Part shown: positions 48,484 through 61,499 of the stretch, in pieces
Layout: each line of letters begins with the position of its first letter
Numbering within the stretch: the first letter of the stretch is position 1
Source: Colletes latitarsis
Taxonomy: Eukaryota > Arthropoda > Insecta > Hymenoptera > Colletidae
Assembly (NCBI RefSeq): GCF_051014445.1
Contig: NC_135143.1
Coordinates: 3,348,001 to 3,412,000, forward strand
Reading direction: 5' to 3'
DNA length: 64,000 nucleotides
Made by a program: the position numbers and the translations under genes
Notes under the pieces: model-generated
The model's database searches: none
What the model saw: only the letters and a program-made list of their open reading frames with translations
What the model was told of the DNA's origin: nothing

Positions 48484-49522
48484 CAGGGTGTTCGGCCACC
48501 CCTGGGAAAAATTTTAATGGAAGATTCTAGAGGCCAAAATAAGACGAAAATCAAGAATACCAATTTGTTGTTGGTGGCTTCGTTAAGAAGTTATTAACGT
48601 TTAAAGTTCCGCCAATACTGAATTTTTTTCTCGAAAGTGGGTAAGATTTCGGGGGTTAGTCTGTTGACCAAAAATGATTGTAATTGACCCCAGCAATCGA
48701 AAATAATTTTTCCAGAATGATTTGAAATATTTTTTTCCTTCGAAAAATTTAGGCACCTACCCCCTGTCAATTTTTCTTAAAACTTACTTTTTCATTTTTA
48801 GTAATTTTATTTGACGCCCTACAGAAAATTTGTCTAATACTTTTTTGTAGGTACCTATGGGCTCTACTTCAGAAAAAAGTTTCATTGAAATATATTCACA
48901 ATTGTAGGAGTTATGGCTGTTTGAAAATTGGACCATTTGTATGGGGTTTTTCTCATTTTGCGGACTCAAGGACCAACTTTTCGAATATTTTTGCAATTTG
49001 TACATATTCTCCATCAAAATACGCGTAGTTTGCTTTTTTAAACATTAAAATCATCCAATCCGTTCAGAAATTATGACGTTTTAAAGATTCGTATGAAAAT
49101 TCGGACAAACATTTCTGGCCAGAAATTATGTTTTCGGTAAGGAATTTTTTTCTCGAAAACGGTTAGGAATTCGAGGGTATGTCTATTGACCAAAACTGAC
49201 TGTATTCGACCCCTGCAACCGAAAATAATTTTTCCAAAACGATTTGAAATTTTTTTTTTCCGTCGAATAATTTCACACCTTCTCGAATTTTTTTCTAGAA
49301 AGTGAGTAGGATTTCGAGGGTATGTCTAATGACCAAAAATTATTATAATTAACCCCTGTAACCGAAAATAATTTTTCCAAAACGATTTGAAATTTTTGAA
49401 TTTAATTGTTAATAACTTTTTAACGAAGCCTCTATCAACAAATTGGTATTCCTGATTTTCGTCTTATTTTGGCCTCTAGAATCTCCCATTAAAATTTTTC
49501 CCAGGGGTGGCCGAACACCCTG
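48484..49522 (-). mobile_element. Family A copy 8, longest complete form
   Basis: 1039 bp, TA on both sides, arms CAGGGTGTTCGGCCACCCC and GGTGGCCGAACACCCTG. The internal order is inverted relative to copies 6 and 7: block (about 48619-48735), core (48735-49110), then two further blocks (about 49145-49260 and 49285-49400). On the minus strand the core is open for 78 codons. This is the best single reference for the full-length form. Confidence 0.92.
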
Positions 49523-50449
49523 TATGTTATATTATTTTAGAGATTTTTGGGTTAGCAAATTTGACTTTCATCGATCAAAAAGGTTTTTTTGTATGAATTT
49601 CGTCACCCTGTAGAAAGAGCTAAAATATTAAGCAATGATGTTTATTCAAGCATATAGTTCCGTTTTATTAACGATGAACGACCATTTTGTATTTTAGTAC
49701 TATTCAGCGATACAGAGATTCGAAAATATAGTGGACAAACATTTAATGAAGAACGTAATATAGTATTACGATACTTATTCGATATAAAAGTACAAAGTAT
49801 CTATATAAAATAGGGAACAGTATTTATTAGCTATTAATTTTAAAATAAATAAAATAAATTAAAATAAATTTTTGCAAACGTCTACTTAACGAACAAAATT
49901 ATTCTAGATTTGTTACTGTTTCCTCAATTATTTAAATCATTTTTCAGTCCTTCCGTTTTTTTATTTTTACGATTTTTCAATAATCCTAACAAGTTCCAAG
50001 TAAACTGAATTTCATACAAAAAATACATTTTCGATGTTTTTCGAATGGCAACGATTGCATCAATTCACAAGGAAAATTAATTTAAAAAGAGTATATCTCT
50101 ATAATTTTATTAACTTAAAAAAAATTGTAGACAAATATTATTCGCTCTGATATTAATTTTAAGAAATCGAAAGGGATTTTTTTCTAAAGTGATTAAATTT
50201 TAAAATATTATTAAAGAATGAACTTAAAATATTCGAATCGTTTGTTGAAAATGTCATCATGGATATTATTAAATATTACAGAGACGAAAAATTCGTCGAA
50301 TATGCATCTTTCGTAGTTTTCTTAATTAAAAATTATTCTTACTCAATTGAACGAATACTCAGCGTCGTTAGTAACTGTTTTATATATATTCTCGAGGGTT
50401 CAAACTATCCTTACATAAAACAGAATTTCTATATTTTTCCATTACAAAT
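49523..50449. other. AT-rich intronic sequence
   Basis: No exon, RNA gene or repeat recognised. Confidence 0.4.
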
Positions 50450-52110
50450 ATGGCGTAACCCCTTAATCCGACCTTGCACGTTCTGCGTTCCCTTCGCGCG
50501 AGTTTCTCGCAATGTAATTCTTCCATAGCGACTTCCGGACTCGTTCTCTGTACTTTCCTGCTCTTTGGCCTTTTGTGAGCGGATAGTGAGTCGAGTATTT
50601 ATAGTTGGGCGAGTAATTGCACCGCGTTCTAGTTTTTCCTACTCGCTCCGTGCGAGGGTTTGCTACCCTTTTCCCTATCAACGATGCCCGAGTCGGTACG
50701 AATATAGAAATAGAGGTACCTAACGAAGAAAAAGGGAAAGTGATAAAGGAGTTCGAAACTCGTCCCTTGAATACGCGTCAAAAGTTTCGATCTAGGTCAT
50801 CCGACTCTTTCGTCGAAATTACTCGTTCTCGGTCCCATTTATTACGAATCGAATAACGCAATATCTTCCAGAACTCACTCCACGGATCTAACCGATGCGT
50901 TATCAACGATCGAGCGTAACTTTTTCCAGACGTCGACGATTTCCGGATCAGAATTTTCTTAAACGTCGCTCGCGAGTCTCGTCGGGAAAGAGTTGTTAGG
51001 AATCAGAACGATATTCAACGAAGTTGCTCGACACGTATTACGGCGGAAAAGTTTATGGGATGTTCGACGCCGCGGGAGAACAGTAATGAAACGGAAAGGC
51101 GGATACCGACGAGTAGAACGTTTCGCAATAAATGTCGTACAACCTGCGTTACCTTCGCGTTCATTTTACGCCGCGGTAGCAAACTTCAGAAATTCCTTTC
51201 ACACCAACATCGGCGGCGAAACTTTTGAACGCCTGTGTAACTTGAATGTGGAGCTCGATGAGTGAAGTAGAATGCCCCGGCCACATTGTCCTATCGTAGC
51301 GGGTCGGAACTATTACCTCTCCGAGTCAGTCTCTCGCGCTCTCTTTCGCACTGGACATAATTAATTCCCCAATTGCTCCCGCCGCGGCGAAAGTAATCAC
51401 AATAGATATTAATGAAAACGACAGAATCGGGTCTACGGCGAAACCCGCTTTCCGCCAACGTTCCATTAGCCTCGGTTCAGGTAGCCATTACGGAATATCG
51501 TTGGCGCGCGAAGCGTTAACGGTCCGCGCTGCTAATGGACGGTCCACAGCTACGCGAACTTTGGCAGCCCTGAACTCATGCTCGAACTCGACGGATCGAA
51601 TGGCAGAAGGATCTCTACGAACGCCCACGCACGCGCGATCGGTAAATTAATCGCGATCCACGCTCGATTATCCCGACGCGCGCGCACGATCGTGAATCAA
51701 ACGTCGTGCAAGCGTAACGCGAGCTGCGTAATTGGCTGCGCGATGCGAGAACCGATGGGCCAAATAGCTGGAAATAAACGACAAAAGTAACGAATAGTTA
51801 CAAAATTATGGATCTCCGTCGGCTGGAGGACCATCGGGGAAAAATTCTCGAACGGATCGTTAGCCGGTTGGATGCATTTCCAGGAACGCGATATCTCGCG
51901 TTGGCCCTCTCTCGAATCCGTTGTAATTAATCACGATTATCCGGCTAAAATCCTCTCCGATTTCTTCCGCGACGCCTGGACGTCGTCGTTTTATTTACAG
52001 AATCGCGATACTCGATATCGGTGGAAAATGTTTGCAGGCTCCGTGGACACGGTGCACAGTGGTGTCGTTTCCCGAAAAAGTGGTAAAAATCATTTTCTGA
52101 CTGATCACAT
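50450..52110. other. Large GC/CpG-rich intronic island
   Basis: The longest GC-rich tract of the window, with many TCGA and CGCG motifs. Several 70-90 codon plus-strand frames (50617-50856, 50993-51265, 51578-51790, 51872-52114) follow one another but are in different frames, show no domain and lack consistent splice borders. Candidate cluster of conserved intronic regulatory elements about 3-5 kb downstream of the plexin exon. Confidence 0.4.
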
Positions 52111-52469
52111 GTAATATCTTACGAGATACTGAAGATATAAAAAAAATGTTTTTGGAGAAGTTGTTTTATTTAAAGGGGCGCATTATGTGGTATAAATAAT
52201 TTTTATGTAGGTGGGGTATTGGGGGAGATTTCAAAGTCAAGGTAATTTTTTTAAATGAAACCATATATTTTTTTGTTTATAATATGATGGCGTTTGTTGT
52301 ATCAAATTCAACGATCTACTATATGATATCATTACGAGTCAGATTAACGGAAATCACTAGCTGAATCCTATGTACTGCAACGACTGACGCACCGAATGTG
52401 CGTGAATCAGTTTACGCTTGTAAGTACCGGAGCAAACATTTATTGCTGCCATTTTCGCAGTAGCAGCTA

Positions 52470-53130
52470 GTAGCAGCTAGTTTTTGTTTAAAAATGAAGA
52501 TAAGACATCAGTCTTCAAAATGAGACCAAAACGAAACCTTCATCTCGCTTCAGTCCAAATTAAAAAATGAAATGAAAATTCAAAACATTCAAATAGGCAT
52601 AACTCAAAAACTATCATAGATATAAAAATGTAAAACAAACGAAAATCATGCCAAATCATGGCCCATGTGTACAGTTAAATAAACAAATACATTGTGTTTA
52701 CAATATTTCCATTTTATCACGCGACTTCGAGGTTGCGAGCGACATTTGATGTGTAGCAGCTAACTTTTGTTTAGGAATGAAAGCAAGACATCAGTCTTCA
52801 AAATGAAACCAAAATGAAACCTTCATCTCGCTTTACTCCTAATTAAAAAGTGAAATGAAAATTCAAAACATTCAAATAATCATAACTCAAAAGCTATCAT
52901 AAACATAAAAATATAATTTGCTACAATCCAAGTACATACTAGGTAAAATTGATTTCATCACTCATCATTTAATTTTAAAAAACAACACAGTTATAGACGA
53001 CGAATTTAGTTTCGGACGATTTTGACATTGACCACTTTAGAACCGTCTAGTCGTTTCCAATATTAACAAATTGTAAAAAAATTATACCAAATCATGACCC
53101 ATATGTCCAGTTAAATATATGTAAATAAAT
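52470..53130 (+). repeat. Local tandem repeat, about 283-bp unit, two copies plus a fragment
   Basis: GTAGCAGCTAGTTTTTGTTT at 52470 and GTAGCAGCTAACTTTTGTTT at 52753. Shared blocks: AAGACATCAGTCTTCAAAAT, GAAACCTTCATCTCGCTT and GAAAATTCAAAACATTCAAA. A third partial unit at about 53080-53130 repeats CCAAATCATGACCCATATGT and CAGTTAAATA. Non-coding. Confidence 0.8.
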
Positions 53131-55682
53131 TTTTCACTATGGGTATACTCTTTAAGAAATGACTTATTACCGCTTTTTTGGGAAACGGCAACACTGTGCA
53201 GTGGTTGAAAGGACCATGTTTCTTCTGGAAAAGTGACCGACGATCAAGGTATTCCGTTTCCAAGTTTTTCGACCAAAAAGATCTTACTAGTTTTTTTTTT
53301 TGAAGTTATTTGGGGTCGAGAAACGATACTTAATAATAATTATTTTTATTGGAATCCGTCGTATTAATGGCTTTTTTTAATCAAGATACAATTCAACATA
53401 AAATTGTTGGAAAATAATATTTACAAATTCTATAACTTTGATTTTTCAAGTATGAGGTCTATACTGTGCACAAATCAAAAACTTTTTCGTTAGTTGTTAG
53501 TACTTACTGCAACACAATTATTAGTATTTCAGAAATAAATTATATTATTTAAGTTAAGGTATGTTTTAATTTTCAACGTAACCAATGAAATAATTCATTA
53601 AGAGAATTACATTTATAATTTAGTTGTGCCTTGGATAATCAATCAACGAGCCCTTCGACTAGGAGTATTCAACACTCAAAATCGTTTAAATCGTATCATT
53701 TAAAGACTGTGTAGTAAATTTACCTATTTTTTTAACATCTTCTCAGTTACGTAATTTCTTTAAAAAATCACTAAAATTTAAATGTTGAGCTTTATCGTAT
53801 CGCTTGAGATTAGAAAATCGTATCTGAGGGATCAAATACGGAATCAAAAATTTGTCAAATTTAGGTGTTCCGTAAATCTAGTATCAATAACTTCGCAACC
53901 ATAGATGAGATATCTCGTATATAATATTCATGTGATACCACAAACAATTTGTTCGAAATTGTACAAACTCACATATTTGAGAACGAAGTAACTTGACCGA
54001 GGTCACTTTTCTATAAAAAAAACACGCAGAGCCCTTTACTCAAGCAATAAGTAATGAAATTACAATTACGAAAGTATGATTTTCTCAAGCGATTTATTCG
54101 CAACGTGTATTTGACTAAACGATTATCTGAGTAAGCTATTCGTTTAACATGAAATGCAATTTGATTTTATCCGAAATTTAATTTTTTTTATCCAAATAAG
54201 AATATTTCCCACATTCGACATAAACTTGTGAAGGTGTTTGTACGAGGCGATTTTATTTGAAACAGGAAATACGTTTTCCCGTGCGAACGATGGTTGCGTC
54301 GATCACGTCTCTTTCGGCCGTTTCAGTGATTTCGATGCGCGGAGAGGAAACGTCACTTGCAACGAGAGAGTATCGCAAACGAATGATTCATCGAAAACGC
54401 GATACTTACTATATAGTAGTAATATTCTATTAGGTTATATTGTATTAAATTGATTATATTTTATATTTAAATTCTAATTTTGAGAAATTAGAGAACTGTG
54501 CTCGAAAATGTAGGTATATAGAAACATTTTCACGTAATATGCGTTTACGAAGAATGTTTTCATTTATCTATTTATTTATTAATTTATTTAACTACTTTAT
54601 TGGATAAATCAATAGTATTATACATACAAAGTGAAAATAAATTATACAAGAAGATGAGACATATAATTTTCTTTGATATCTGTAGATCTTCACTTTTCGT
54701 TATTCGCAATAATCTTGTCTATAATTATCCTTCAAGATTCTGTTTCCCTAAAGCATATTACTCTGCTGAAACACCAAGTAATTTCGCATTATTTCATTCG
54801 AAGCATCAAACAAGAAACGACAGTTATCGTTCTTATTTCATTTAATAGACGGAGTATTAATTACGTTTATTAGCTACAATTCTTTTAAATCGTGCGTCTA
54901 CGTTCCACGTAAGCCTCTTATCGATACATCAACCTAGATATCTTACCTGACCCGCGGTTGGTAAAAGTGATTTGTGAAAATCTATCATTGAACACGTTTC
55001 TTTGCGAAGCGTAAACATTGCACGAGCATATTTGGCGAGGGGGAATTTAATTTTCTACTTTTTGTACCATCTATCAATTAAGTTTGTACGCGCCTGGAGG
55101 TTTCGCGATGCTTCCACGCAGTGTTCATTAACAATCTAATACAAAGTCCTTGGAACGTCATTCCCGATCAGGTCGATTAATCACAATCGCGACTAGATCC
55201 CGTCCAATTTGTTGCACAATCTCGCATCGGAACGTAGCCGTCCTGGCGCTACGCGCGCTCCAAACGGCGCGAGAAAAGAAACGCCGGCCACGGATCGGAA
55301 AATTATGGATCCGTGTGTTGTCATTAGCGATAGGCGTGTATCGTTAGAAACGAGTTTCAAGGAAAATAGTCATGCGGATTTCTTTCGTTTAACCGCAATT
55401 ATCGGCTGCGGGTCTTTAACGCTGAGAACAAACATTTCTTAAATACCAAACGAATGAAATATTACTTCTTTTAAAAGTATTTGGTTTTTTTAAAACCAAA
55501 TTAGTCATTATTTTAAATAGTCACGTTTAAGAAAATTTGATTGTTTTCATTGAGTTTATCGAGTGATCCAAACTAGGATTTTTATGTAGTGCGGTATATT
55601 GCGATTATTTTATGTTTTGAATAACTGATGAAACGTTTTTCCAAATACGAGACTAGGACACTGGTTGTTCATTTTACATTAA
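53131..55682. other. Intronic sequence; GC-rich patches at 54240-54400 and 55050-55440
   Basis: No exon recognised. The 55050-55440 patch is CpG-rich with two overlapping plus frames and no domain. Confidence 0.35.
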
Positions 55683-55982
55683 CACATCACCTACCATTAT
55701 TTAGTTGGAAAACAACCTGTCACGGATTACGCTGCGTTTGTAGAAATTTTACTCGATGTGTTGTGTGCTTTTAACTATGCACAAATAATGCGCATTTAAT
55801 AGACTGAGTAAATGTGCTGAGTAATATGTCAATCGTAATGTGACACTGAATTATAGCTCATATTTCATTTATTTATATGGACATAAAATAGAAAATCATC
55901 GATACCACGCATACGTGACGTGACGTTGGTCTCTAATGAGAATCGGCGTGTTACAGATATGTGACATGTGGTAGCAAATGCG
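55683..55982 (+). mobile_element. TTAA-flanked MITE, 300 bp
   Basis: TTAA at 55679-55682 and 55983-55986. Left end CACATCACCTACCATTAT and right end inverse CGCATTTGCTACCACATG share the CTACCA core and tip spacing. Non-coding. Confidence 0.6.
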
Positions 55983-56307
55983 TTAAATGGTTTATGATTG
56001 TATAATACTTTACTCATAAATAATGCAAAGTTGTCGAATCTGGGCCTAAACATTTTCATTCGTAGGAAATAAATTGATCGTGTACATCTTAAATTAAGGT
56101 AATTCAATTTTTGCACTAAAAAATTGAATATCAAGAATTGAGTAATGACATACTTTAACTTCAGTTTTTTATCATTCTACGGAACGTATTTAGTCCTTTT
56201 AGATTCGAACGTTTATTCTATGCGTCTTCGCCCGTGTTTAATATCAATTGTAACATGAAATGTATATTTTATGAAAGAATACATTGACAGATATATATTT
56301 TCATTAA

Positions 56308-56398
56308 CACATTGACTACCAGACCAAAACTTTGATTTAAACAATTACATAACATAAAATTTGTCTTAATACTTATTTTCATAGCTATATAATATATT
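56308..56398 (+). mobile_element. TTAA-type MITE fragment (left end only)
   Basis: TTAA at 56304-56307 followed by CACATTGACTACCAGACC, matching the inverted right end of the 28741 element (CACGTTGACTACC). It breaks off where family A copy 9 begins. TTAACACGTTGCCACC at 56927 may be another end of the same kind. Confidence 0.5.
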
Positions 56399-56887
56399 CC
56401 AAGAATATTCGAAAAGTTGTTCCTTGACCCCTTAAAAATGGTCCAATTTTCAAACGACCATAACTCCTAGAATAGTAAATATATTTCGATGAAACTTTTT
56501 TCTGAAGTAGAGGTCATGGATACCTACAAAAAAGTATTAGACAAAATTTCCGTACAGCGCCAACCAAATTAATTAAAAATGAAAAACGAATTTTTAAGAA
56601 AAATCGACAAGGTGTAGGTGCCTAAACTCGGCGAAAAAAGAAATTTCGAATCGTTCTAAAAAAAATATTCCTAGGTTCTGGGATTAAATACAACCGTTTT
56701 TGGTGAATAGACATGCTCTCGAAATCCTGCGCATTTTCGAGAAAAAAATTCAGTACGGGCGGAACTTTAAACGTTAATAACTTCTTAACGAAGCCTCCAT
56801 CAACAAATTGGTATTCTTGATTTTCGTCTTATTTTGGCCTCTAGAATCTTCCATTAAAATTTTTTCCAGAGGTGGCCGTACAACCTG
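56399..56887 (+). mobile_element. Family A copy 9, left half missing
   Basis: Starts within the core (AAAAGTTGTTCCTTGACCCC), with AAAATGGTCCAATTTTCAAA, one internal block and a full right arm ending GGTGGCCGTACAACCTG before TA. The left arm and first part of the core are gone. Confidence 0.85.
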
Positions 56888-57540
56888 TATATTTGAATAA
56901 AGTTAAACAACGTATATACTTAATAATTAACACGTTGCCACCTGACAGAATTTACCACACAGTATTTGTTTAAATAAGTAATATATTTAACATAACAGGA
57001 AATAATTAAATAAATATGAATGAGCGCATGCAGGCTGTTGCAGCTCGTAATGCAAATCAAAACATAACATACGAGAAACGTCGCGAGAAGGCGTCTCCAA
57101 GACGAAAGAAACGAAACCGTCAACGATGTGAATGACGCGCATCTCAACGACCTATTTTATATCAAACACATATAGATCGCTTTCTCACACCACCCAACTA
57201 ATATACTCGTAAAGACGTGTGGGTATTGTCTATGCAATAGCGGAGGAATAATGTACGTCGATTAATTTTGTATTTACGTGTCTGTTCTAGCTGTATAAGT
57301 TTGTAAAAAAGGGCATTGCTTGTTAAATTGTATTATTCAACAACAACTAGAACGATAATAATAATAATAACCATAACAGACAACAGCAACAATAATAATA
57401 GTAATAATATCCAAGTACTTGAAGAAAAAGACCGAGCAAAAAAAAGTTAACACAATGTTTGCTTCGAAGGATAGAAACTTTCCTGCGTCCACAATCGATT
57501 CAGTTACTGAGGGAAATCGAAATACTATTTACAATTAAAT
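56888..57540. other. Intronic spacer with AAT microsatellite
   Basis: An octamer-like ATGCAAATC lies at about 57049. The (AAT)n/(CAA)n tract is listed separately. No gene recognised. Confidence 0.4.
57353..57410. repeat. (AAT)n / (CAA)n microsatellite
   Basis: CGATAATAATAATAATAACC, then CAACAGCAACAATAATAATA and GTAATAATA. Confidence 0.85.
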
Positions 57541-58260
57541 TTCGACGAATCTTTTGTGATTTTGACGGCCTGGATCGGCCCAGTTGCATCTCGTAGAAGT
57601 AGAAAATAATGGAGACAGAATTAATTCAAGCGACGGGGGCTCTAATTAATAAAGAACCGCGGAAATTTCCAGCGTATCGCGTGGAATTGATAACGAGCGC
57701 TGCACAGTCAAAGGGTTAATTTGTTCCGCGATCATCCGAAAACCCGGAGGATCCTGTTCGCGGCGTTGTCTCTATCGCCGTCATCGAATTAATCCTAATC
57801 GTTGCGCTATTATGCGGCCGGGATTTGCATAGCGTGACGGGATTTTTTTTCTTTCCCCGGGATGAGAGCCGCGGCGCGGCTCGCATTCATTAGCGGGCGT
57901 TAAAGAAAATGCAAAATCGTGGCCGGGAAATCAAAGTACGAAAGGGAATTTATCCTTGAGGGGGTCGTCGGAAATTTGCAAGTTAACGAAGTTTCGCGTG
58001 GCACCGTCGTTGTTCGTCGTGATTAATTAAAGCCGCCCCGTGGCCGTGGATCGCCGGGCTTCGATTATAATTATCTGTGTGCAAACGCGAAACTCAAATA
58101 GCTCGGCGGCCGAGCGCAAACACGCCGTGCAAATTCGCTGAAAGGAACACGGGGCCCTCGCTCCTCTTTGGCGAGAGTTCAACGATTCACGCTATTAAAA
58201 ATTTATCGATGCTCGAAAGGGGGTGGTGCTGGTGGTGGGCAGACGTCTGATTCTGGTTAA
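57541..58260. other. GC/CpG-rich intronic island
   Basis: Contains homeodomain-type cores (TTAATTAAAG, CTAATTAAT), an octamer-like AAATGCAAAATC and CpG-rich flanks. No open frame longer than 60 codons begins inside it on either strand, which makes non-coding function more likely than an exon. Candidate conserved regulatory element. Confidence 0.45.
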
Positions 58261-58744
58261 GAGAAATCGAAGGCGTGTATTAAATTTTGGCATCGAAGCA
58301 TCGACGGAGTCTAGCATTTAGCGATACTAGAAACGCACCGACTGTTCTGCATGAATCGAGAGAATAGAGGAATTGGTAGGAATGTGAGCTGCCCTTTTGA
58401 TTGTTTAACCTAAAGGCTTTTAGAATAGTCAAAATTAAAAAATTTTGATGAATGAAGTTAGAGAATTTCATGTAAAATAAGCTACATGAGTATAAATATT
58501 GTGAACCTTACAAAATCAATAAATTTTTCGCTTTTTCTAAAATAATGCAAAATCGGACATCTAGAAAATATGTAATATAAGACAGCATTACTTTTCTGAG
58601 AAATAGATTCTGAAACTTCGTTAAAGGGTTTATAGAAAAGTTTTAATATAAACATAAAAGTCTAAAATGTAGCAATACAATTATAGTTTATTGATGATTG
58701 ATAATGATCTTCATATTTCGTTTTCATTCATTGCTATATATGTA

Positions 58745-59645
58745 TTCGATCACCCCTGGGAAAAATTTTAATGGGAGATTCTAGAGACCAAAATAAGGCG
58801 AAAATCAAGGATACTAATTTGTTGATTGAGGTTTCGTTAAAAAGTTATAGAAACATTTCCGGCTAGACAGTATATTTTCGGTAAAGAATTTTTTTCTGGA
58901 GAGTGCGTAGAATTTCGGGGGTATGTTATTCACCAAAAATAATTGTAATTGACCCCCGCAACCACAAATAATTTTCCAGGAACGAATTGAAATTTTTTTT
59001 ATTTTGTCGAAAAATTTGGACACCTACCCCCTATCGATTTTTTTTTTTAAATTCGTTTTTGATTTTTCGTAATTTTGTTTGAAAAGTTGTCTAATACTTT
59101 TTTGCAGGTACCTATGAACACTACTGCAGAAAAAAGTTTCATTGAAATATATTCACTATTGTAGGAGTTATGGCTGTTTGAAAATTGGACCATTTTTATG
59201 GGGTTTTCCTCATTTTGCGAGGTCAAGAATCAACTTTTTGATTATTTTTAGAATTTTTACATATTCTTCACTAAAATACACGTCGTTTGCATTTTGAAAC
59301 ATTAAAATCGTCCAATCCGTTCAGGAGTTATGATGTTTTAAAGATTTTCATGAAATTTCGGGCAAACATTTCTGGCCAGAAATTATATTTTTGGTAAAGA
59401 ATTTTTTTCTCGAAAGTACGTAGAATTTCGGGGGTATGTGTATTCACCAAAAATGATTGTAATTGATCCCTGCAACTAAAAGTAATTTTTTTAGAACGAT
59501 TTGAAATTTTTTTTTTCGCCGAAAAATTTCACATCTATTCGAATTTTTTTCTCAAAAGTGGGTAAGATTTCGGAATTATGTCTATTTACCAAAAATGATT
59601 GTAATTGACCCCTTCGAAATTTTTTAATTTAATTTGTTAATAAAT
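58745..59645 (-). mobile_element. Family A copy 10, long form with both tips damaged
   Basis: Begins TTCGATCACCCCTGGG (the first ~10 bases of the arm are lost). It then has the left arm, block, core (about 58990-59370, inverted relative to copies 6, 7 and 9) and two further blocks. It ends in GTTAATAAATTTTTATC without the right arm. Confidence 0.85.
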
Positions 59646-61499
59646 TTTTATCTCATAACCTTCCTGGATGAAAAAGGACCCAAATGTATGCGACTCATTA
59701 TTTTAATTTTTTAATACAATTAGAAATCCATGAAAACGAGTATTCTTGTCTATTCAAAAATCAAGTAAAAATGTGCAATTCAATCAATGCATTATTCAAT
59801 CGTAATACATTATAAAGAAATTTCGTTTCTATGATTTAATTTTCTAACCTCTACTTTCGAAGTAGCAAAACTAGAAAAAATTCATTATTTTATTAAATAT
59901 ATAAAATAAAGTTTGATAAGATAATGCTTCATATAAAAATATGTTCTCTTTACGCGGAGTAAAAATCAATAAATAAAAATCTAGGTTTTCATTTAAAAAA
60001 ATAAGGTTACCATTCAAATACCTTTGAAAGGGTTCAACAATTTAAGCTTTTTAACAACTTACTGTAACTTTTGTGCGTAACATTTTTCCTGAAAATGTGC
60101 GGTTTTCGTGATATTGAGATTTAAAGTTTGAAATGAACTATACATTGAGTTTGTGCACGTATTTCGTACACTTTTCACACTTCAGTATGCTTTTATTTTT
60201 TGTTTCTTTCTCCCAAATAACATCTTTCTCTTTTTTCGGATAATGGAGCAACCATTTCGGGCGATGTTGATGCATTCGGTTGTATTTATTGTTGTATCTC
60301 CACAAGATATTTTATATAGTTTTGCATCAACGTTTCTATAAATACTCTTCTTTTTCTTGCACGATTTATTCTCCACATGGGAAGAACTTTTCTAAAACGA
60401 ATATATGTAGATGCTCAGTGCTGACATATGTATCTATCATGTTTGAGAAAATTACGATTAGTCATCTTTTAATCTCTATTTAAAGTGTATAACTTTTATT
60501 TTAACTTAATTTTTTATATCTTTTATCATTTACTATCTATGAGCATTTAAATAAATAAAGTGGATCTGGTGGAAAGAATTGATTTCTTTTTCAAAGAAAA
60601 AAATTAATAAATATTTGTGCCAAGTTTTGTTTCGGTATTGAACAAATTAATACGTTTTTGATATTTGACTATTCTCAAATCTATATTATCTTCTGGAAAT
60701 ATCCTCATAATTTATTACCAGAATAAAATTAATAAACAAAACATAACAAATTCAAGATAGAAAGATTATTGTACCACTTTAAAAAATCAAGTTGTGAAAC
60801 TGAATTAAAACATCGTAAATAAAGTACGTTTGTTATATTAAAAGCCATTTCATAATTGAAATCTAATTAAAAGAAGTTAAGTTATGCCTAGATTGCGCCA
60901 TCTGGAATTGCACATTTGTTAAATCCACATGATTTGAAAGGTGTTACGAAACAATTAAGTTCCGGTGTTACATTAATAACGCAAAAAATAAGTAAACAAG
61001 GCGATAACCCGAAGAATTGGTTTCATTCTATTTACTTAACCGGTATAATTGCATTTTTTATCGCACTCTCTGAACCAGTCAGTGATTAAGAATTGTCACG
61101 CTATGCGACATAAAAATCAAATAAAATTCGCTTAGCTGGAAATGCATTAAAGCGTAAATAATTATTCGAGAAAAGTAAATACGAATTTGTGCAGCAGTTG
61201 GTAATTCTGAAACACTCAACAAAATTATTTTCAAGCGTAAAAACATTTTATTGTCTTTTAAGTGAACAATTATGTTGTAATAAATTTGTCGGAGCGTGAA
61301 GACTCGTCCGCTTATGCAAAGGGAAACACAACTTTTTCACTATAAATAACTCCTAAAGTATGCGTTCTGCAAAAAATATAGAAATTATACGATATCGAAG
61401 AAAACTTAACGGGAAGAATTTATCGGTGTAAAAAGAAACCTTCGAGTACACCGTTTCTATACAAAAAACTGATCATCTTGGGTTTTTTAAATAGTATTT
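59646..61499. other. AT-rich intronic sequence without recognised features
   Basis: No exon, RNA gene or repeat copy seen. Confidence 0.4.
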
